Positions 7,127 through 15,060 of a stretch of 34,495 nt of DNA are shown piece by piece. A program made the position numbers and the translations under genes. Origin of the DNA: Thermosinus carboxydivorans Nor1 (GTDB lineage: Bacteria; Bacillota; Negativicutes; Sporomusales; Thermosinaceae). Each line of letters starts with the position of its first letter. Within the stretch, counting starts at the first letter, position 1. The DNA lies in NCBI RefSeq assembly GCF_000169155.1, contig NZ_AAWL01000024.1, positions 1 to 34,495 of the forward strand, read 5' to 3'. The notes beneath the pieces are model-generated. The model was not told the origin of the DNA and did no database searches. It worked only from the letters and a program-made list of their open reading frames with translations.

Positions 7127-7801
7127 GTGAGAATTCTCGTGGTTGAAGACGATCATGCGCTGCGCGAAGCCGTCGTTGCGCTCTTAACCGAAGAAAACTA
7201 CCTTGTCGATGAAGCAGCAACCGGGGACGAGGGGTTATATTTAGCCGAACAGGGAATTCATGATCTGCTGGTGCTGGACATTATGCTGCCGGAAATTAGC
7301 GGTTTGGAAATCATCAAAAGGGTACGTGCGACCGGGCACACCATGCCGATTTTGCTATTAACCGCGCGGGATAGTGTGGCTGACCGCGTCAACGGCCTTG
7401 AGACCGGCGCCGATGACTATTTAACAAAGCCCTTTGCCATCCCGGAACTTTTAGCCAGGATAAAGGCTTTGCTGCGGCGCAGCGGCAACCTAGGGAAAGA
7501 CGGGAAAATAAGTTATGGCGGCGTGGTGATCGATGGCAAGCTGCGGGACGGTTTTGTCGAAGGCCAGGCATTGGGGTTAACTGCCAAGGAATATGAACTG
7601 TTAGAGTTTCTAATGTTAAATAAGGAACAGATTTTAACCAGAGAGCAAATTTTTGACCGGGTATGGGGATTTGCTTCGGAAACCACGATCAGCGTGGTTG
7701 ATCTATATATCCATTACCTGCGCAAAAAGTTAGCCTCTTTCGACCGGGACAACCTAATCCAAACCATCCGCGGCGCAGGATTTATGCTTAAGGAGAAATA
7801 A
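7127..7801 (+). CDS. OmpR/PhoB-family response regulator
   Basis: A two-domain response regulator of about 224 residues. The receiver domain (about 1-115) has the acidic pair Asp8-Asp9, the phospho-acceptor Asp51 in LLVLDIMLPE and the conserved Lys in YLTKPF. The C-terminal winged helix (about 125-222) has the OmpR-type TAKEYELLEFLMLNKEQILTRE and the trans-activation/recognition region VVDLYIHYLRKKL. GTG 7127 is preferred because it gives the family start (M)RILVVEDD; an ATG at 7115 would add four residues. The sensor kinase begins 3 bases after the stop. The likely targets are the tandem 11-bp sites at 6078 and 9147. Confidence 0.93.
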   Translation: MRILVVEDDHALREAVVALLTEENYLVDEAATGDEGLYLAEQGIHDLLVLDIMLPEISGLEIIKRVRATGHTMPILLLTARDSVADRVNGLETGADDYLTKPFAIPELLARIKALLRRSGNLGKDGKISYGGVVIDGKLRDGFVEGQALGLTAKEYELLEFLMLNKEQILTREQIFDRVWGFASETTISVVDLYIHYLRKKLASFDRDNLIQTIRGAGFMLKEK

Positions 7802-7804
7802 GTT

Positions 7805-9082
7805 ATGTTTCAGCGGACGCTACGCCGGTTGTCAATAATCAACTCGGTGGTATTTTTGCTGATCTTTTTGACCTTTGGTGCCGTGCTGTACGGGTATGTG
7901 GCTTACCGGCTTTTTGATAAAGTTGATGATGCAATGCGGTTTAAAGCGGAAAACTTTAAAATCGTAAATGGGCGTGCCATTCTGCCAGGACGGGTCCGGT
8001 TTTTATTTGATCCGCGCATCATTATTTTGGTGCGCGACAGCCAGGGGCGGGTTACCAGTTCTTTTCCCAGCGAGGTTGCCGAGCTGGAGCGTCTTGCTGC
8101 GTTGGCTTCACAGGTCGATGCGGGGAAAGTCCACATTAGCGAAGTTGACAGCCATGCTTACCGACTTATTAGCCTGCCATACCGGTATGAGGAAAATGTC
8201 CTGCAGACCGAGCGCGGGCCAATTGTCGTAAAAGACGTCATTGCCGTGAGTATCGTCGATTCCGAGGTCGCCTTACTCCGCAACCTTTTTATGATTATTG
8301 TCAGCGGACTGGTTATCGGGATGCTTATTATTATCATGGCAGGATATTACTTAGCCAGGCGGGCGATGGTTCCCATTCAGGCGGCCTGGGAGAAGCAGCA
8401 GCAGTTTGTGGCCGATGCTTCTCATGAATTGCGCACACCGCTAGCCGTAATAAAAAGCAATGCTGAACTTATGCTGAGACACCCTGACCATACCATCGAA
8501 GATGAAAGTATCCGGGTTACCAACATCGTCAGGGAAGTCAGGCGGATGACAAGGTTGGTTGCCGATTTGCTCACTTTAGCCAGGGCCGATGCTAATCAGT
8601 CTGAGCTGCAACTGGGTGCGGTCAGCTTAAGCGAGCTGGTCGATGCTGTTAGCGAACAGTTTAAACCGCTGGCCCAGTTGGAAGGACATACCCTGACCGT
8701 GGCGGTGTATGAACAACTAGAACTAGTGGGCGACCGGGAACGGCTATATCAGTTGCTGGTCATTTTATTGGACAATGCCGTAAAATACACGCCGCCTCCC
8801 GGGCATATCTTAATCACCGGGGTCAGGCAGGGCAGCCATATTCTGCTAACGGTCGAAGACTCCGGGCAGGGGATACCGCCGGAGGATTTGCCGCGTGTTT
8901 TCGACCGGTTTTATCGGGGCGATAAAGCCCGGTCACGGGAAAAAGGCGGAACCGGTTTAGGACTGGCGATTGCCAAGTGGATTGTCGAAAAGCATGGAGG
9001 CAAAATATGGGTGGAGAGCAAGGTCGGCGTAGGGACAAAGTTCAGTGTGCTTTTGCCGGTAAAATTTATTAAAAGAGTTTGA
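7805..9082 (+). CDS. membrane sensor histidine kinase
   Basis: A 425-residue sensor kinase. Two transmembrane helices (about residues 11-33 and 160-184) enclose an extracytoplasmic sensor segment of about 125 residues. Next come the dimerisation and phospho-transfer domain with His207 in DASHELRTPLA and the catalytic domain with the N box LLDNAVKYTPP, G1 box VEDSGQGIP, F box VFDRFYRG and G2 box GGTGLGLAIAK. No clear separate HAMP domain stands out between the second helix and the H box; the link is short. It lies 3 bases after its response regulator. Its signal is unknown, but the linked export operon suggests envelope damage or a toxic compound. Confidence 0.93.
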   Translation: MFQRTLRRLSIINSVVFLLIFLTFGAVLYGYVAYRLFDKVDDAMRFKAENFKIVNGRAILPGRVRFLFDPRIIILVRDSQGRVTSSFPSEVAELERLAALASQVDAGKVHISEVDSHAYRLISLPYRYEENVLQTERGPIVVKDVIAVSIVDSEVALLRNLFMIIVSGLVIGMLIIIMAGYYLARRAMVPIQAAWEKQQQFVADASHELRTPLAVIKSNAELMLRHPDHTIEDESIRVTNIVREVRRMTRLVADLLTLARADANQSELQLGAVSLSELVDAVSEQFKPLAQLEGHTLTVAVYEQLELVGDRERLYQLLVILLDNAVKYTPPPGHILITGVRQGSHILLTVEDSGQGIPPEDLPRVFDRFYRGDKARSREKGGTGLGLAIAKWIVEKHGGKIWVESKVGVGTKFSVLLPVKFIKRV

Positions 9083-9097
9083 GCAAGGTTAATTTCG

Positions 9098-9130
9098 GCC
9101 ATCGGTTTTGGTACCGGTGGCTTTTGTTTT
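9098..9130 (+). terminator. intrinsic terminator after the kinase
   Basis: GCCATCGGT (9098-9106) pairs with ACCGGTGGC (9113-9121) with one G-U pair, followed by TTTTGTTTT. Confidence 0.75.
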
Positions 9131-9146
9131 AATAGGTGAGCCGTTT

Positions 9147-9179
9147 TCTAAAAAAAATCTAAAACTTATCCCGCATAAT
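9147..9179 (+). promoter_or_regulatory. tandem 11-bp direct repeats and -10 box for the export operon
   Basis: TCTAAAAAAAA (9147-9157) and TCTAAAACTTA (9158-9168) are followed by CATAAT at 9174-9179. The distance from the second repeat to the -10 box, 16 bases, equals that of the site at 6078-6110. Three features agree between the two sites: repeat sequence, 11-bp period and spacing. Confidence 0.65.
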
Positions 9180-9297
9180 AAAGTCAATCCAAGCGACCAG
9201 GGCGGTTGGATTGGCCGTATGTAGACCAGTATTAGACAACCAGGGGTAAGCACCAATAAAACTTAGCCGAACTGAAAGAAGGAGGCTGCTAACGATA

Positions 9298-9771
9298 ATG
9301 CGGCTAAAAAATAAGGCAGCTGTTATCACTGCCGGTCTAATTATTTTGCAACAGTCATTCTTGTTCGCCGCGCCGATCAAGCTGTCGCTGGCCGAAAGTA
9401 TTGATTTGGCTTTAAAAAATAACCCGGCGCTCCAAATAGCGCAAGAAGACAAAGAGCGGTCGCTGTGGGGGGGTTAGTGAAGCCAAAGCAGGAAAGCTGC
9501 CGAGCATTTCACTTGGCAGTAGTTACAGTTTTCAGGACCGGGGCGCTGATGCACCTGGCCAAGACGCCTAAATAGCAGCTTAAGAATGAGCTGGCAACTT
9601 TACACCGGTGGTCGGACCAAAGCGCAGATTAAGCAGGCTGAGCTTGGCGTTACCACCGCATTGGCGCTCACTCAGGCCAAGACCAATCATGTTCAAGCCC
9701 TCTACGATTACAATGTTAATAAAGCCAGATTGGATAAAGCGATAGGCTTAGCAACAGAGTTGAGAAAATGA
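9298..9771 (+). pseudogene. TolC-type outer-membrane efflux protein, decayed
   Basis: TolC-type channels carry substrates of MacAB and related pumps across the outer membrane and are usually 400-480 residues. Here ATG 9298 starts a signal peptide and the typical first helix LSLAESIDLALKNNPALQIAQEDKE, but the frame ends at a TAG (9475-9477) after a run of seven G (9467-9473). With six G the reading continues as VSEAKAGKLPSISLGSSYSFQ, the normal next segment, then stops again near 9570. A third frame (from 9586) reads SWQLYTGGRTKAQIKQAELGV, which belongs to the middle of the family, and runs straight into LTQAKTNHVQALYDYNVNKARLDKA, the family's C-terminal end. So most of both coiled-coil halves is deleted. 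The total of about 470 bases is a third of a normal gene. It is first in the operon, ahead of an intact adaptor, ATPase and permease. Confidence 0.85.
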
Positions 9772-9785
9772 CGGAGGTAAATATT

Positions 9786-10904
9786 ATGCGAGAAGTGTGG
9801 CTGAAAACTAAGCAGCATAAAAAGTGGCTGCTCCTCGGGCTGGGCGGTCTGGCCGCAGTTATCGCCGGTTTATTCTTCGCGCAAGGCGCCGGCAAGATGT
9901 CGGCGGCTGCGCCGCAACAAGTTATCCAGGTGGAACGCGGCGACATTGTTGCTACCGTGGCGGCAACCGGCACAATCAAACCGGTAAATATGGTTGATAT
10001 AAGTTCAAAGATAACGGCGCAAATCAAAGAGGTAAAAGTGAAGGAGAACGACCAAGTAAAGGCTGGCCAGGTTCTCGTCATATTAGAAGACAGCGGGCTG
10101 CAGGCCCAGGTAACTCAGGCCAAAGAGCGGCTTGATAATGCCGCGGTCAAATATGAGCGAATCGCCAGGCTGACCGCCATCGGCGGCGCATCAAAAGAAC
10201 AGCTCGATACTGCCCGCATGGACTACAATATTGCCAAGGCAAGCTACGACGAAGTTATGTCAAAACTAAGCGAGGCCGTGATAGTTTCGCCCATTGACGG
10301 CACGGTGATCGGCAAACCGCTTTCCGCCGGAGAAATGGTGACCCAGGGTGTTAACAACCCGACCGTAATTTTGACGGTGGCCGATATGTCGAAAATGCAG
10401 ATCGAAGCGCAGGTGGACCAAACCGATATTGGTAAAGTAGCGCTTGGCCAAAAAGTCACCTTTACCGTTGATGCTTATCCCGGTAAAGAGTTTACGGGTA
10501 CGGTGGCTACCATTTCCAAAAAACCGGTCGTCCAGCAGAATGTCACCTACTATCCGGTGACTATCGACGTTAATAATGCGGAAAACTTGCTAAATCCCGG
10601 GATGGTTGCCAGGGTGTCCATCACGGTCAGCGAAAGGAAAGGCGTGGTGACATTGCCGCTTTCGGCGATACGGACAGATAAAACAGGTAAGTATGTTATC
10701 GTTATCGGTGATAACGGCCAGACCCAAAATGTGCCCGTCACCACCGGCAGTGTTGGCGATGACCGGGTAGAAATTACCAGTGGGCTCAAGGAGGGTGATA
10801 AGGTCGTCGTATCGCTGCCGAAGACGCAGGCACAAGGGCAAACCGGCGGCGGTCAACAAGGACGGCCTTCCTCCAATCCGCTTAACATGATGCGCCGCAT
10901 GTAA
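9786..10904 (+). CDS. periplasmic adaptor (MacA/RND membrane-fusion type)
   Basis: A 372-residue membrane-fusion protein that would bridge the inner-membrane MacB-like permease and an outer-membrane channel. A single N-terminal membrane anchor (about residues 13-36) follows a Lys-rich start. Then come the lipoyl-like half-motifs (ITAQIKEVKVKENDQVKAGQVLVILED and VIVSPIDGTVIGKPLSAGEMV), a short helical hairpin (about 105-165, QAKERLDNAAVKYERIARL) and the beta-barrel and membrane-proximal domains. The C-terminal tail is Gln/Gly-rich. ATG 9786 is preferred over 9768 because ggaggt lies 8 bases upstream. The coding sequence of the TolC remnant ends just before, and the ATPase follows after 12 bases. 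Confidence 0.92.
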   Translation: MREVWLKTKQHKKWLLLGLGGLAAVIAGLFFAQGAGKMSAAAPQQVIQVERGDIVATVAATGTIKPVNMVDISSKITAQIKEVKVKENDQVKAGQVLVILEDSGLQAQVTQAKERLDNAAVKYERIARLTAIGGASKEQLDTARMDYNIAKASYDEVMSKLSEAVIVSPIDGTVIGKPLSAGEMVTQGVNNPTVILTVADMSKMQIEAQVDQTDIGKVALGQKVTFTVDAYPGKEFTGTVATISKKPVVQQNVTYYPVTIDVNNAENLLNPGMVARVSITVSERKGVVTLPLSAIRTDKTGKYVIVIGDNGQTQNVPVTTGSVGDDRVEITSGLKEGDKVVVSLPKTQAQGQTGGGQQGRPSSNPLNMMRRM

Positions 10905-10916
10905 GGAGGCCGGGAA

Positions 10917-11600
10917 ATGGGGATTGAGTTATCTGATATAACCAAGATCTACCAAATGGGCGACACACCGGTCGCCGCCCTGGCCGGCGTGACCTTAAAG
11001 ATTCGGGAAGGCGAGTTTACTGCCATCATGGGGCCGTCGGGTTCAGGTAAATCGACATTAATGAATATCTTGGGCTGCCTGGACCGGCCGACAAGCGGGT
11101 CGTATTTGCTCGATGGCCAAGAAGTATCGTCGCTGACTGACGATGAACTGGCGCTGACCCGGAATAAAAAGATTGGGTTTGTCTTTCAGAACTTCAACCT
11201 ATTGCCGCGGATGTCGGCTATCGACAACGTAGCCTTGCCGCTTGTTTATGCCGGTGTCGGTGTTAAAGAACGACAGAAACGAGCAGCGGCGGCATTGGCT
11301 GCCGTTGGGCTGGAACACAGGATGAACCACTTACCGAATGAGTTGTCAGGTGGTCAGCGCCAGCGGGTTGCCATCGCGCGGGCGCTGGTAAACGAGCCGT
11401 CTATTATTATGGCCGACGAGCCTACCGGTGCCCTTGATACCAAGTCAGGCAATGAGGTAATGGAAATCTTTCAAAGCCTCAACTCCTGCGGACGGACGAT
11501 TATCCTGGTAACCCACGAGCCCGATATTGCCGCCTACGCCAGAAGGGTGATCCACGTCCGGGACGGGCGCATCGTCCGGGATACAGAAAGGGATGATTGA
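10917..11600 (+). CDS. ABC transporter ATPase, MacB/LolD type
   Basis: A 227-residue ATPase with a complete set of motifs: Walker [11 protein letters not shown] loop VFQNFNLLP, signature [15 protein letters not shown], Walker [13 protein letters not shown] and the H-loop His in ILVTHEP. Length and sequence match the MacB/LolD/FtsE-like group that works with long-loop permeases rather than channel-forming importers. Ribosome-binding site aaggagg precedes ATG 10917. The permease gene overlaps it by 8 bases, so the two are translated together. It is expected to power substrate extrusion by the neighbouring permease and adaptor. Confidence 0.95.
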   Translation: MGIELSDITKIYQMGDTPVAALAGVTLKIREGEFTAIMGPSGSGKSTLMNILGCLDRPTSGSYLLDGQEVSSLTDDELALTRNKKIGFVFQNFNLLPRMSAIDNVALPLVYAGVGVKERQKRAAAALAAVGLEHRMNHLPNELSGGQRQRVAIARALVNEPSIIMADEPTGALDTKSGNEVMEIFQSLNSCGRTIILVTHEPDIAAYARRVIHVRDGRIVRDTERDD

Positions 11601-12816
11601 TGTGTTGTGGGAAAGCGTAAAGATCGCCTTAAATGCATTGGTCGCCAACAAATTGCGCTCGGTCCTTACCATGCTCGGCATTATCATCGGGGTAGGCGCG
11701 GTCATCGCCATGGTTTCCATCGGCCTGGGCGTGCGGGATAAGGTGCAAAACTCGATTGCCAGCCTCGGGAGCAATCTTATCATTGTTACTCCGGGGGCGG
11801 CTTCGTCTTCCGGTGTCCGGCAAGCGGCGGGGACGAATACTACGCTGACGCTGAAAGATGCGCAGGCCATTGCCCGTGAGGTTCCCGGCGTAAGTGCGGT
11901 CGCTCCCAGCGTCGGCCGGCAGTATCAGGTTGTTGCGGGCAACCAGAACTGGACTACCAACGTCCAGGGAACAACCCCGGAATATATGGATGTCCGCAAT
12001 TTAAGCGTCCAGAGCGGCAGCTTTATCACCCCTGAAGATGTGGCAGCAAGAAATCGCGTTGCCGTTATTGGCTCGACGGTTGCCGGCAACTTGTTCGGCA
12101 ACGGAAATCCGGTCGGCCAGAATATTCGTATCAATAACGCCCCGTTTAAGGTGATCGGGGTCTTGGAAAGTAAAGGCCAGTCGGCCGGGGGCCAAGACCA
12201 GGACGATATTGTTATCATTCCCCTTACCACTGCCCAAGAGCGGCTGATGGGGATTACGTATATCCAGACCATCAGTGTACAGGCGGCCAGCGCCGATGTT
12301 ATCGACCAGGTTCAGGACAGTATCACCGGCCTGTTGCGGTCGCGTCACCGCATTACGCCTGACAAACCGGACGACTTTACGGTGCGCAACCTCGCCAGCG
12401 TAATGGCCACAGCCCAGGAAACGACTGCTACGATCACCATGCTGCTAGGCAGTATAGCGGCGATTTCCCTCGTGGTCGGCGGTATTGGCATTATGAACAT
12501 CATGTTGGTATCTGTCACCGAACGGACGCGGGAAATTGGCATCCGTAAGGCGTTAGGGGCAAAATATTCTAATATCCTTATGCAATTTCTGATTGAGGCG
12601 GTCGTTATCGGCGTAATCGGCGGCGTTATCGGCATCGCGCTGGGTATAGGCGGTTCTTACGCAATTTCCTCCTTTGCCGGCTGGAATACCGTTATCACTC
12701 CGTTGCCTATTTTCGTGTCTTTTGGTTTTTCCGTCGGCATCGGTCTGTTCTTTGGGCTGTACCCGGCCCGCAAGGCGGCACTATTGAATCCCATTGACGC
12801 GCTAAGGTACGAATAG
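11593..12816 (+). CDS. MacB-type ABC permease (FtsX fold)
   Basis: A 407-residue permease with the four-helix MacB layout: helix 1 near residues 20-43 ([22 protein letters not shown]), a long periplasmic domain (about 45-280, starting [11 protein letters not shown]), then three helices in the last 130 residues, with the conserved cytoplasmic turn [16 protein letters not shown] and the ending [20 protein letters not shown]. It lacks its own ATPase domain, which is the separate upstream gene, as in many Gram-positive and Negativicute MacAB systems. Start ATG 11593 overlaps the ATPase gene; GTG 11602 is possible. With the TolC gene destroyed, the complex must use another channel or release substrate into the periplasm. 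Confidence 0.94.
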   Translation: MIDVLWESVKIALNALVANKLRSVLTMLGIIIGVGAVIAMVSIGLGVRDKVQNSIASLGSNLIIVTPGAASSSGVRQAAGTNTTLTLKDAQAIAREVPGVSAVAPSVGRQYQVVAGNQNWTTNVQGTTPEYMDVRNLSVQSGSFITPEDVAARNRVAVIGSTVAGNLFGNGNPVGQNIRINNAPFKVIGVLESKGQSAGGQDQDDIVIIPLTTAQERLMGITYIQTISVQAASADVIDQVQDSITGLLRSRHRITPDKPDDFTVRNLASVMATAQETTATITMLLGSIAAISLVVGGIGIMNIMLVSVTERTREIGIRKALGAKYSNILMQFLIEAVVIGVIGGVIGIALGIGGSYAISSFAGWNTVITPLPIFVSFGFSVGIGLFFGLYPARKAALLNPIDALRYE

Positions 12817-12868
12817 AAAAGAAACAAAACCCCTGCCATAGTGATGTTGTCTAAACCTTTAGAAGTGG

Positions 12869-12903
12869 AACTCCCCGGTAGCGATCGACGCAACCGGGGA
12901 GTT
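12869..12903. terminator. terminator between convergent genes
   Basis: AACTCCCCGGT (12869-12879) pairs perfectly with ACCGGGGAGTT (12893-12903). It lies between the permease gene (stop 12816) and the convergent aminotransferase (stop 12907). T-runs are short on both strands. Confidence 0.7.
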
Positions 12904-12906
12904 GTC

Positions 12907-14076
12907 TTAGCTAAGGCGTTTTCTGACAAAGCGGCCGATGCGTTCGAGGGCTTCGGCAAGATTGGCGGCCGAGGTGGCGTATGAGCAGCGTACATAGCCT
13001 TCGCCGCTGTCGCCGAAGGCGTTGCCGGGTACCAGCGCAACTTTCTCTTCCTTTAAAAGCGTTTCGGCGAAGGAGAGGGAGTCCATACCGGTTTCTTTGA
13101 TGGATGGGAAAATATAGAAGGCGCCTTTTGGTTCAAAGCAGGTCAGGCCCATCTCCCGGAAACCGTTAAGCATTAGGCGGCGGCGCCGGTTGTATTCGGT
13201 CACCATCTTGTCTACGCTTGCCTCGCCGTTTTTCAGCGCCTCGATGGCGGCCACCTGGGCGGTGATGGGCGCGCACAGCATGGTGTACTGGTGGATTTTT
13301 GTCATGGCGGCAATGAAGTCAGGGTTGGAACAAGCGTAGCCCAGCCGCCAGCCGGTCATGGCATAGGCTTTGGAAAAACCGTTGAGCAAAATGGTTCGGT
13401 CCCGCATATCCGGCAGGCTGGCGAAACAAGTGTGCGTGCCTTCGTAAGTCAATCGGCCGTAAATCTCGTCGGAAATGACGATGAGGTCGTGTTTTTTGAC
13501 AAAGGCGGCAATCTGCGCCAGTTCCTCCCGGGTCATAACCGCGCCCGTGGGATTGTTGGGGTAGCCGATGACCAACACTTTGGTGCGCGGGGTGATGTAG
13601 GCTTCAAGCTCAGCTGGCGTCAGGCGGAACTCGTTTTCGATGGTGGTAGGCACCGGGATGGGTTTGCCGCCGGCAAGGGTGACGCAGGCCTTATACGAAA
13701 CATAGCAGGGCTCGGGGACAAGCACTTCGTCGCCGGGGCTGAGGACAGCCCGCATCGCTAAATCGAAGGCTTCGCTCACGCCGACGGTGACGAGCACTTC
13801 TTTCCGCGGATCGTAGGTCACCTGGTAGTCGCGCGCGAGCAGCCGGACGATTTCTTCCCGCAGCTCCAGCAGGCCCAAGTTGGATGTATAGGCCGTATAA
13901 CCGCGGTGGAGACCGTGGATGCAGCTTTCGCGGATATGCCAGGGGGTGATGAAGTCCGGTTCGCCCACCCCCAGCGAGATGACGCCCTTCATTTCGGCCA
14001 CAATGTCGAAAAAGCGGCGGATGCCTGACGGCGGGATAGATTTGACGAGCGGAGAGACGCGGTCAGCCCAGGTCAT
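12907..14076 (-). CDS. class I aminotransferase, probably alanine-forming (AlaT/PatA-like)
   Basis: A 389-residue fold-type I aminotransferase. The motifs are GVGEPDFITPWHIRES at the N-terminus, the Asn-Pro turn VIGYPNNPTGAVMTREE, ISDEIYGRLTYEG with the ring-binding Asp and Tyr, the Schiff-base Lys in GFSKAYAMTGWRLGYA, and the late Arg in GEGYVRCSYATS that binds the substrate carboxylate. Its gene overlaps the Lrp-type regulator by four bases (ATGA), and both follow a T-box leader whose specifier candidates are Ala codons. The same regulator-aminotransferase pair exists in Bacillus (YugG-YugH, named AlaR-AlaT), so pyruvate to alanine is the most likely reaction. Substrate preference for aspartate or aromatic amino acids cannot be excluded from sequence alone. 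Confidence 0.9.
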   Translation of the reverse strand: MTWADRVSPLVKSIPPSGIRRFFDIVAEMKGVISLGVGEPDFITPWHIRESCIHGLHRGYTAYTSNLGLLELREEIVRLLARDYQVTYDPRKEVLVTVGVSEAFDLAMRAVLSPGDEVLVPEPCYVSYKACVTLAGGKPIPVPTTIENEFRLTPAELEAYITPRTKVLVIGYPNNPTGAVMTREELAQIAAFVKKHDLIVISDEIYGRLTYEGTHTCFASLPDMRDRTILLNGFSKAYAMTGWRLGYACSNPDFIAAMTKIHQYTMLCAPITAQVAAIEALKNGEASVDKMVTEYNRRRRLMLNGFREMGLTCFEPKGAFYIFPSIKETGMDSLSFAETLLKEEKVALVPGNAFGDSGEGYVRCSYATSAANLAEALERIGRFVRKRLS

Positions 14077-14552
14077 GGCGTCACCGCCAATCTCCGGTCT
14101 TCTTCCCGGTCTTCCAGGATAACTCCGGCTTCCTTGTACTGCTTGAGGATGAAATGGGTGGTGGTACTCACAACGCCTTCCATCGTGGCCAGTTTGGTGG
14201 CGACAAAGCGGGCCACTTCCTTCATGTTTTTCCCTTCGACGATGACGGCCAGATCATAGGCGCCGGACATGAGGTACAAGCTGCGCACTTCCGGGAACCG
14301 GCAAATGCGTTCGGCAATCGCGTCAAAGCCAACTTCCCGCTGCGGTGTGATACGGACGTCAATCAAAGCGGTAACGGTGTCTACGCCGGCCTTTTCCCAA
14401 TTGATAAAGGTGTGGTATTTAAGAATGACCTTTTTCGCTTCCAGATCCTTAAGCGCCGCCGCAATTTCCCCGACCGGCCGGTCCAGCATGGCGGCCAGCT
14501 GCTCGACCGTTAGCCGGTGGTCTTTTTCCAGCAGTTCTAATAGTTCTTTCAT
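14073..14552 (-). CDS. Lrp/AsnC-family regulator (AlaR-like)
   Basis: A 159-residue regulator. The N-terminal winged helix (about 1-55) reads KELLELLEKDHRLTVEQLA then LDRPVGEIAAALKDLEAKKVI. The C-terminal ligand-binding domain (about 65-145) has the RAM-fold text EVRSLYLMSGAYDLAVIVEGK, which matches the usual 'V....vtG.yDl...v' pattern. The start is taken at 14552, not at the frame's first ATG at 14630, because gaggagg lies 8 bases before it and the upstream part belongs to the T-box terminator. It shares an ATGA overlap with the aminotransferase. It may respond to alanine or another amino acid and act on its own operon or on the divergent transporter. Confidence 0.9.
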   Translation of the reverse strand: MKELLELLEKDHRLTVEQLAAMLDRPVGEIAAALKDLEAKKVILKYHTFINWEKAGVDTVTALIDVRITPQREVGFDAIAERICRFPEVRSLYLMSGAYDLAVIVEGKNMKEVARFVATKLATMEGVVSTTTHFILKQYKEAGVILEDREEDRRLAVTP

Positions 14553-14573
14553 TAGCAAAACCTCCTCTTTACC

Positions 14574-14820
14574 AAAAATAAAAAGTTCCCGTCCCTTCAA
14601 GGACGAGAACTTTGGTTCCCGCGGTACCACCTATATTAGCCGGCAAGCGTCCGGCTCCCTTTGATCCTGTTAACGCCAGGATACGGTCAGGCTTACTTTG
14701 TCCGTTCGGCCCGACGGCTCCAGGGTGGCTTTCTGGCTGCGGCCTTTCGCCGGTTTCCACCAAGCCCGGCTCTCTGTCGAAAGAAGCGGCGGCCATACTC
14801 TCCCCATCATCGCCTGCTAT
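14574..14820 (-). promoter_or_regulatory. T-box leader, probably tRNA-Ala specific
   Basis: On the minus strand the T-box core AGGTGGTACCGCG lies at 14632-14620. It is followed by an intrinsic terminator whose arms AAAGTTCTCGTCC and GGGACGGGAACTTTT span 14613-14581 and end in a T-rich stretch to 14574. The core can pair with the 5' arm (GGGAACC) to form the antiterminator. Further upstream the Stem I landmarks are present in order: GAGAGTATGG (AGTA motif, 14802-14793), GGTGGAAACCGG (14761-14750) and CCTGGAGC. Just before the GAA that opens the 3' side of the specifier loop, the triplets read GCC-GCA-GCC-A-GAA. By position GCC at 14737-14735, followed by a purine, is the likely specifier; GCA next to it also codes for alanine. 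So the leader should read uncharged tRNA-Ala and switch on the regulator-aminotransferase operon when alanine is short. Confidence 0.85.
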
Positions 14821-14901
14821 GTCATTTTTGCTTATATGGTACCACAGGCGGCACCGGGTATGCAAGAGAGGACTTTTGTCTTTTTTCATGGGGAAAAAGT
14901 G

Positions 14902-14919
14902 AAGTTTAAATGTAAACTT
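14902..14919. promoter_or_regulatory. palindromic operator candidate between divergent units
   Basis: AAGTTTA-AATG-TAAACTT is a perfect 7-bp inverted repeat with a 4-base spacer. It lies upstream of both the T-box operon and the symporter gene, whose promoter is at 15002-15030. The neighbouring Lrp-type regulator is one candidate to bind it. Confidence 0.4.
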
Positions 14920-15001
14920 GTAAACAGAAGGGCCGGTGGTGAAAAATGCCTTATACGCGGGCTAAGCGGTGTATACAGTATTTTGTCGCCCGCCGGCAGC
15001 G

Positions 15002-15030
15002 TTGACAGACGGGTGACTGTTTAGTACAAT
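15002..15030 (+). promoter_or_regulatory. sigma-A promoter of the symporter gene
   Basis: TTGACA at 15002-15007 and TACAAT at 15025-15030 with a 17-base spacer. ATG 15061 follows 30 bases later with gggag as ribosome-binding site. Confidence 0.75.
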
Positions 15031-15060
15031 TTCACAAATTATGCAAAAGGGAGTAGTGAT

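Noticed and set aside
14073-14630. Longer 185-codon version of the Lrp-type regulator
   Set aside because: The extra 26 codons are encoded by the T-box terminator region; the internal ATG at 14552 has a strong ribosome-binding site at the right distance.
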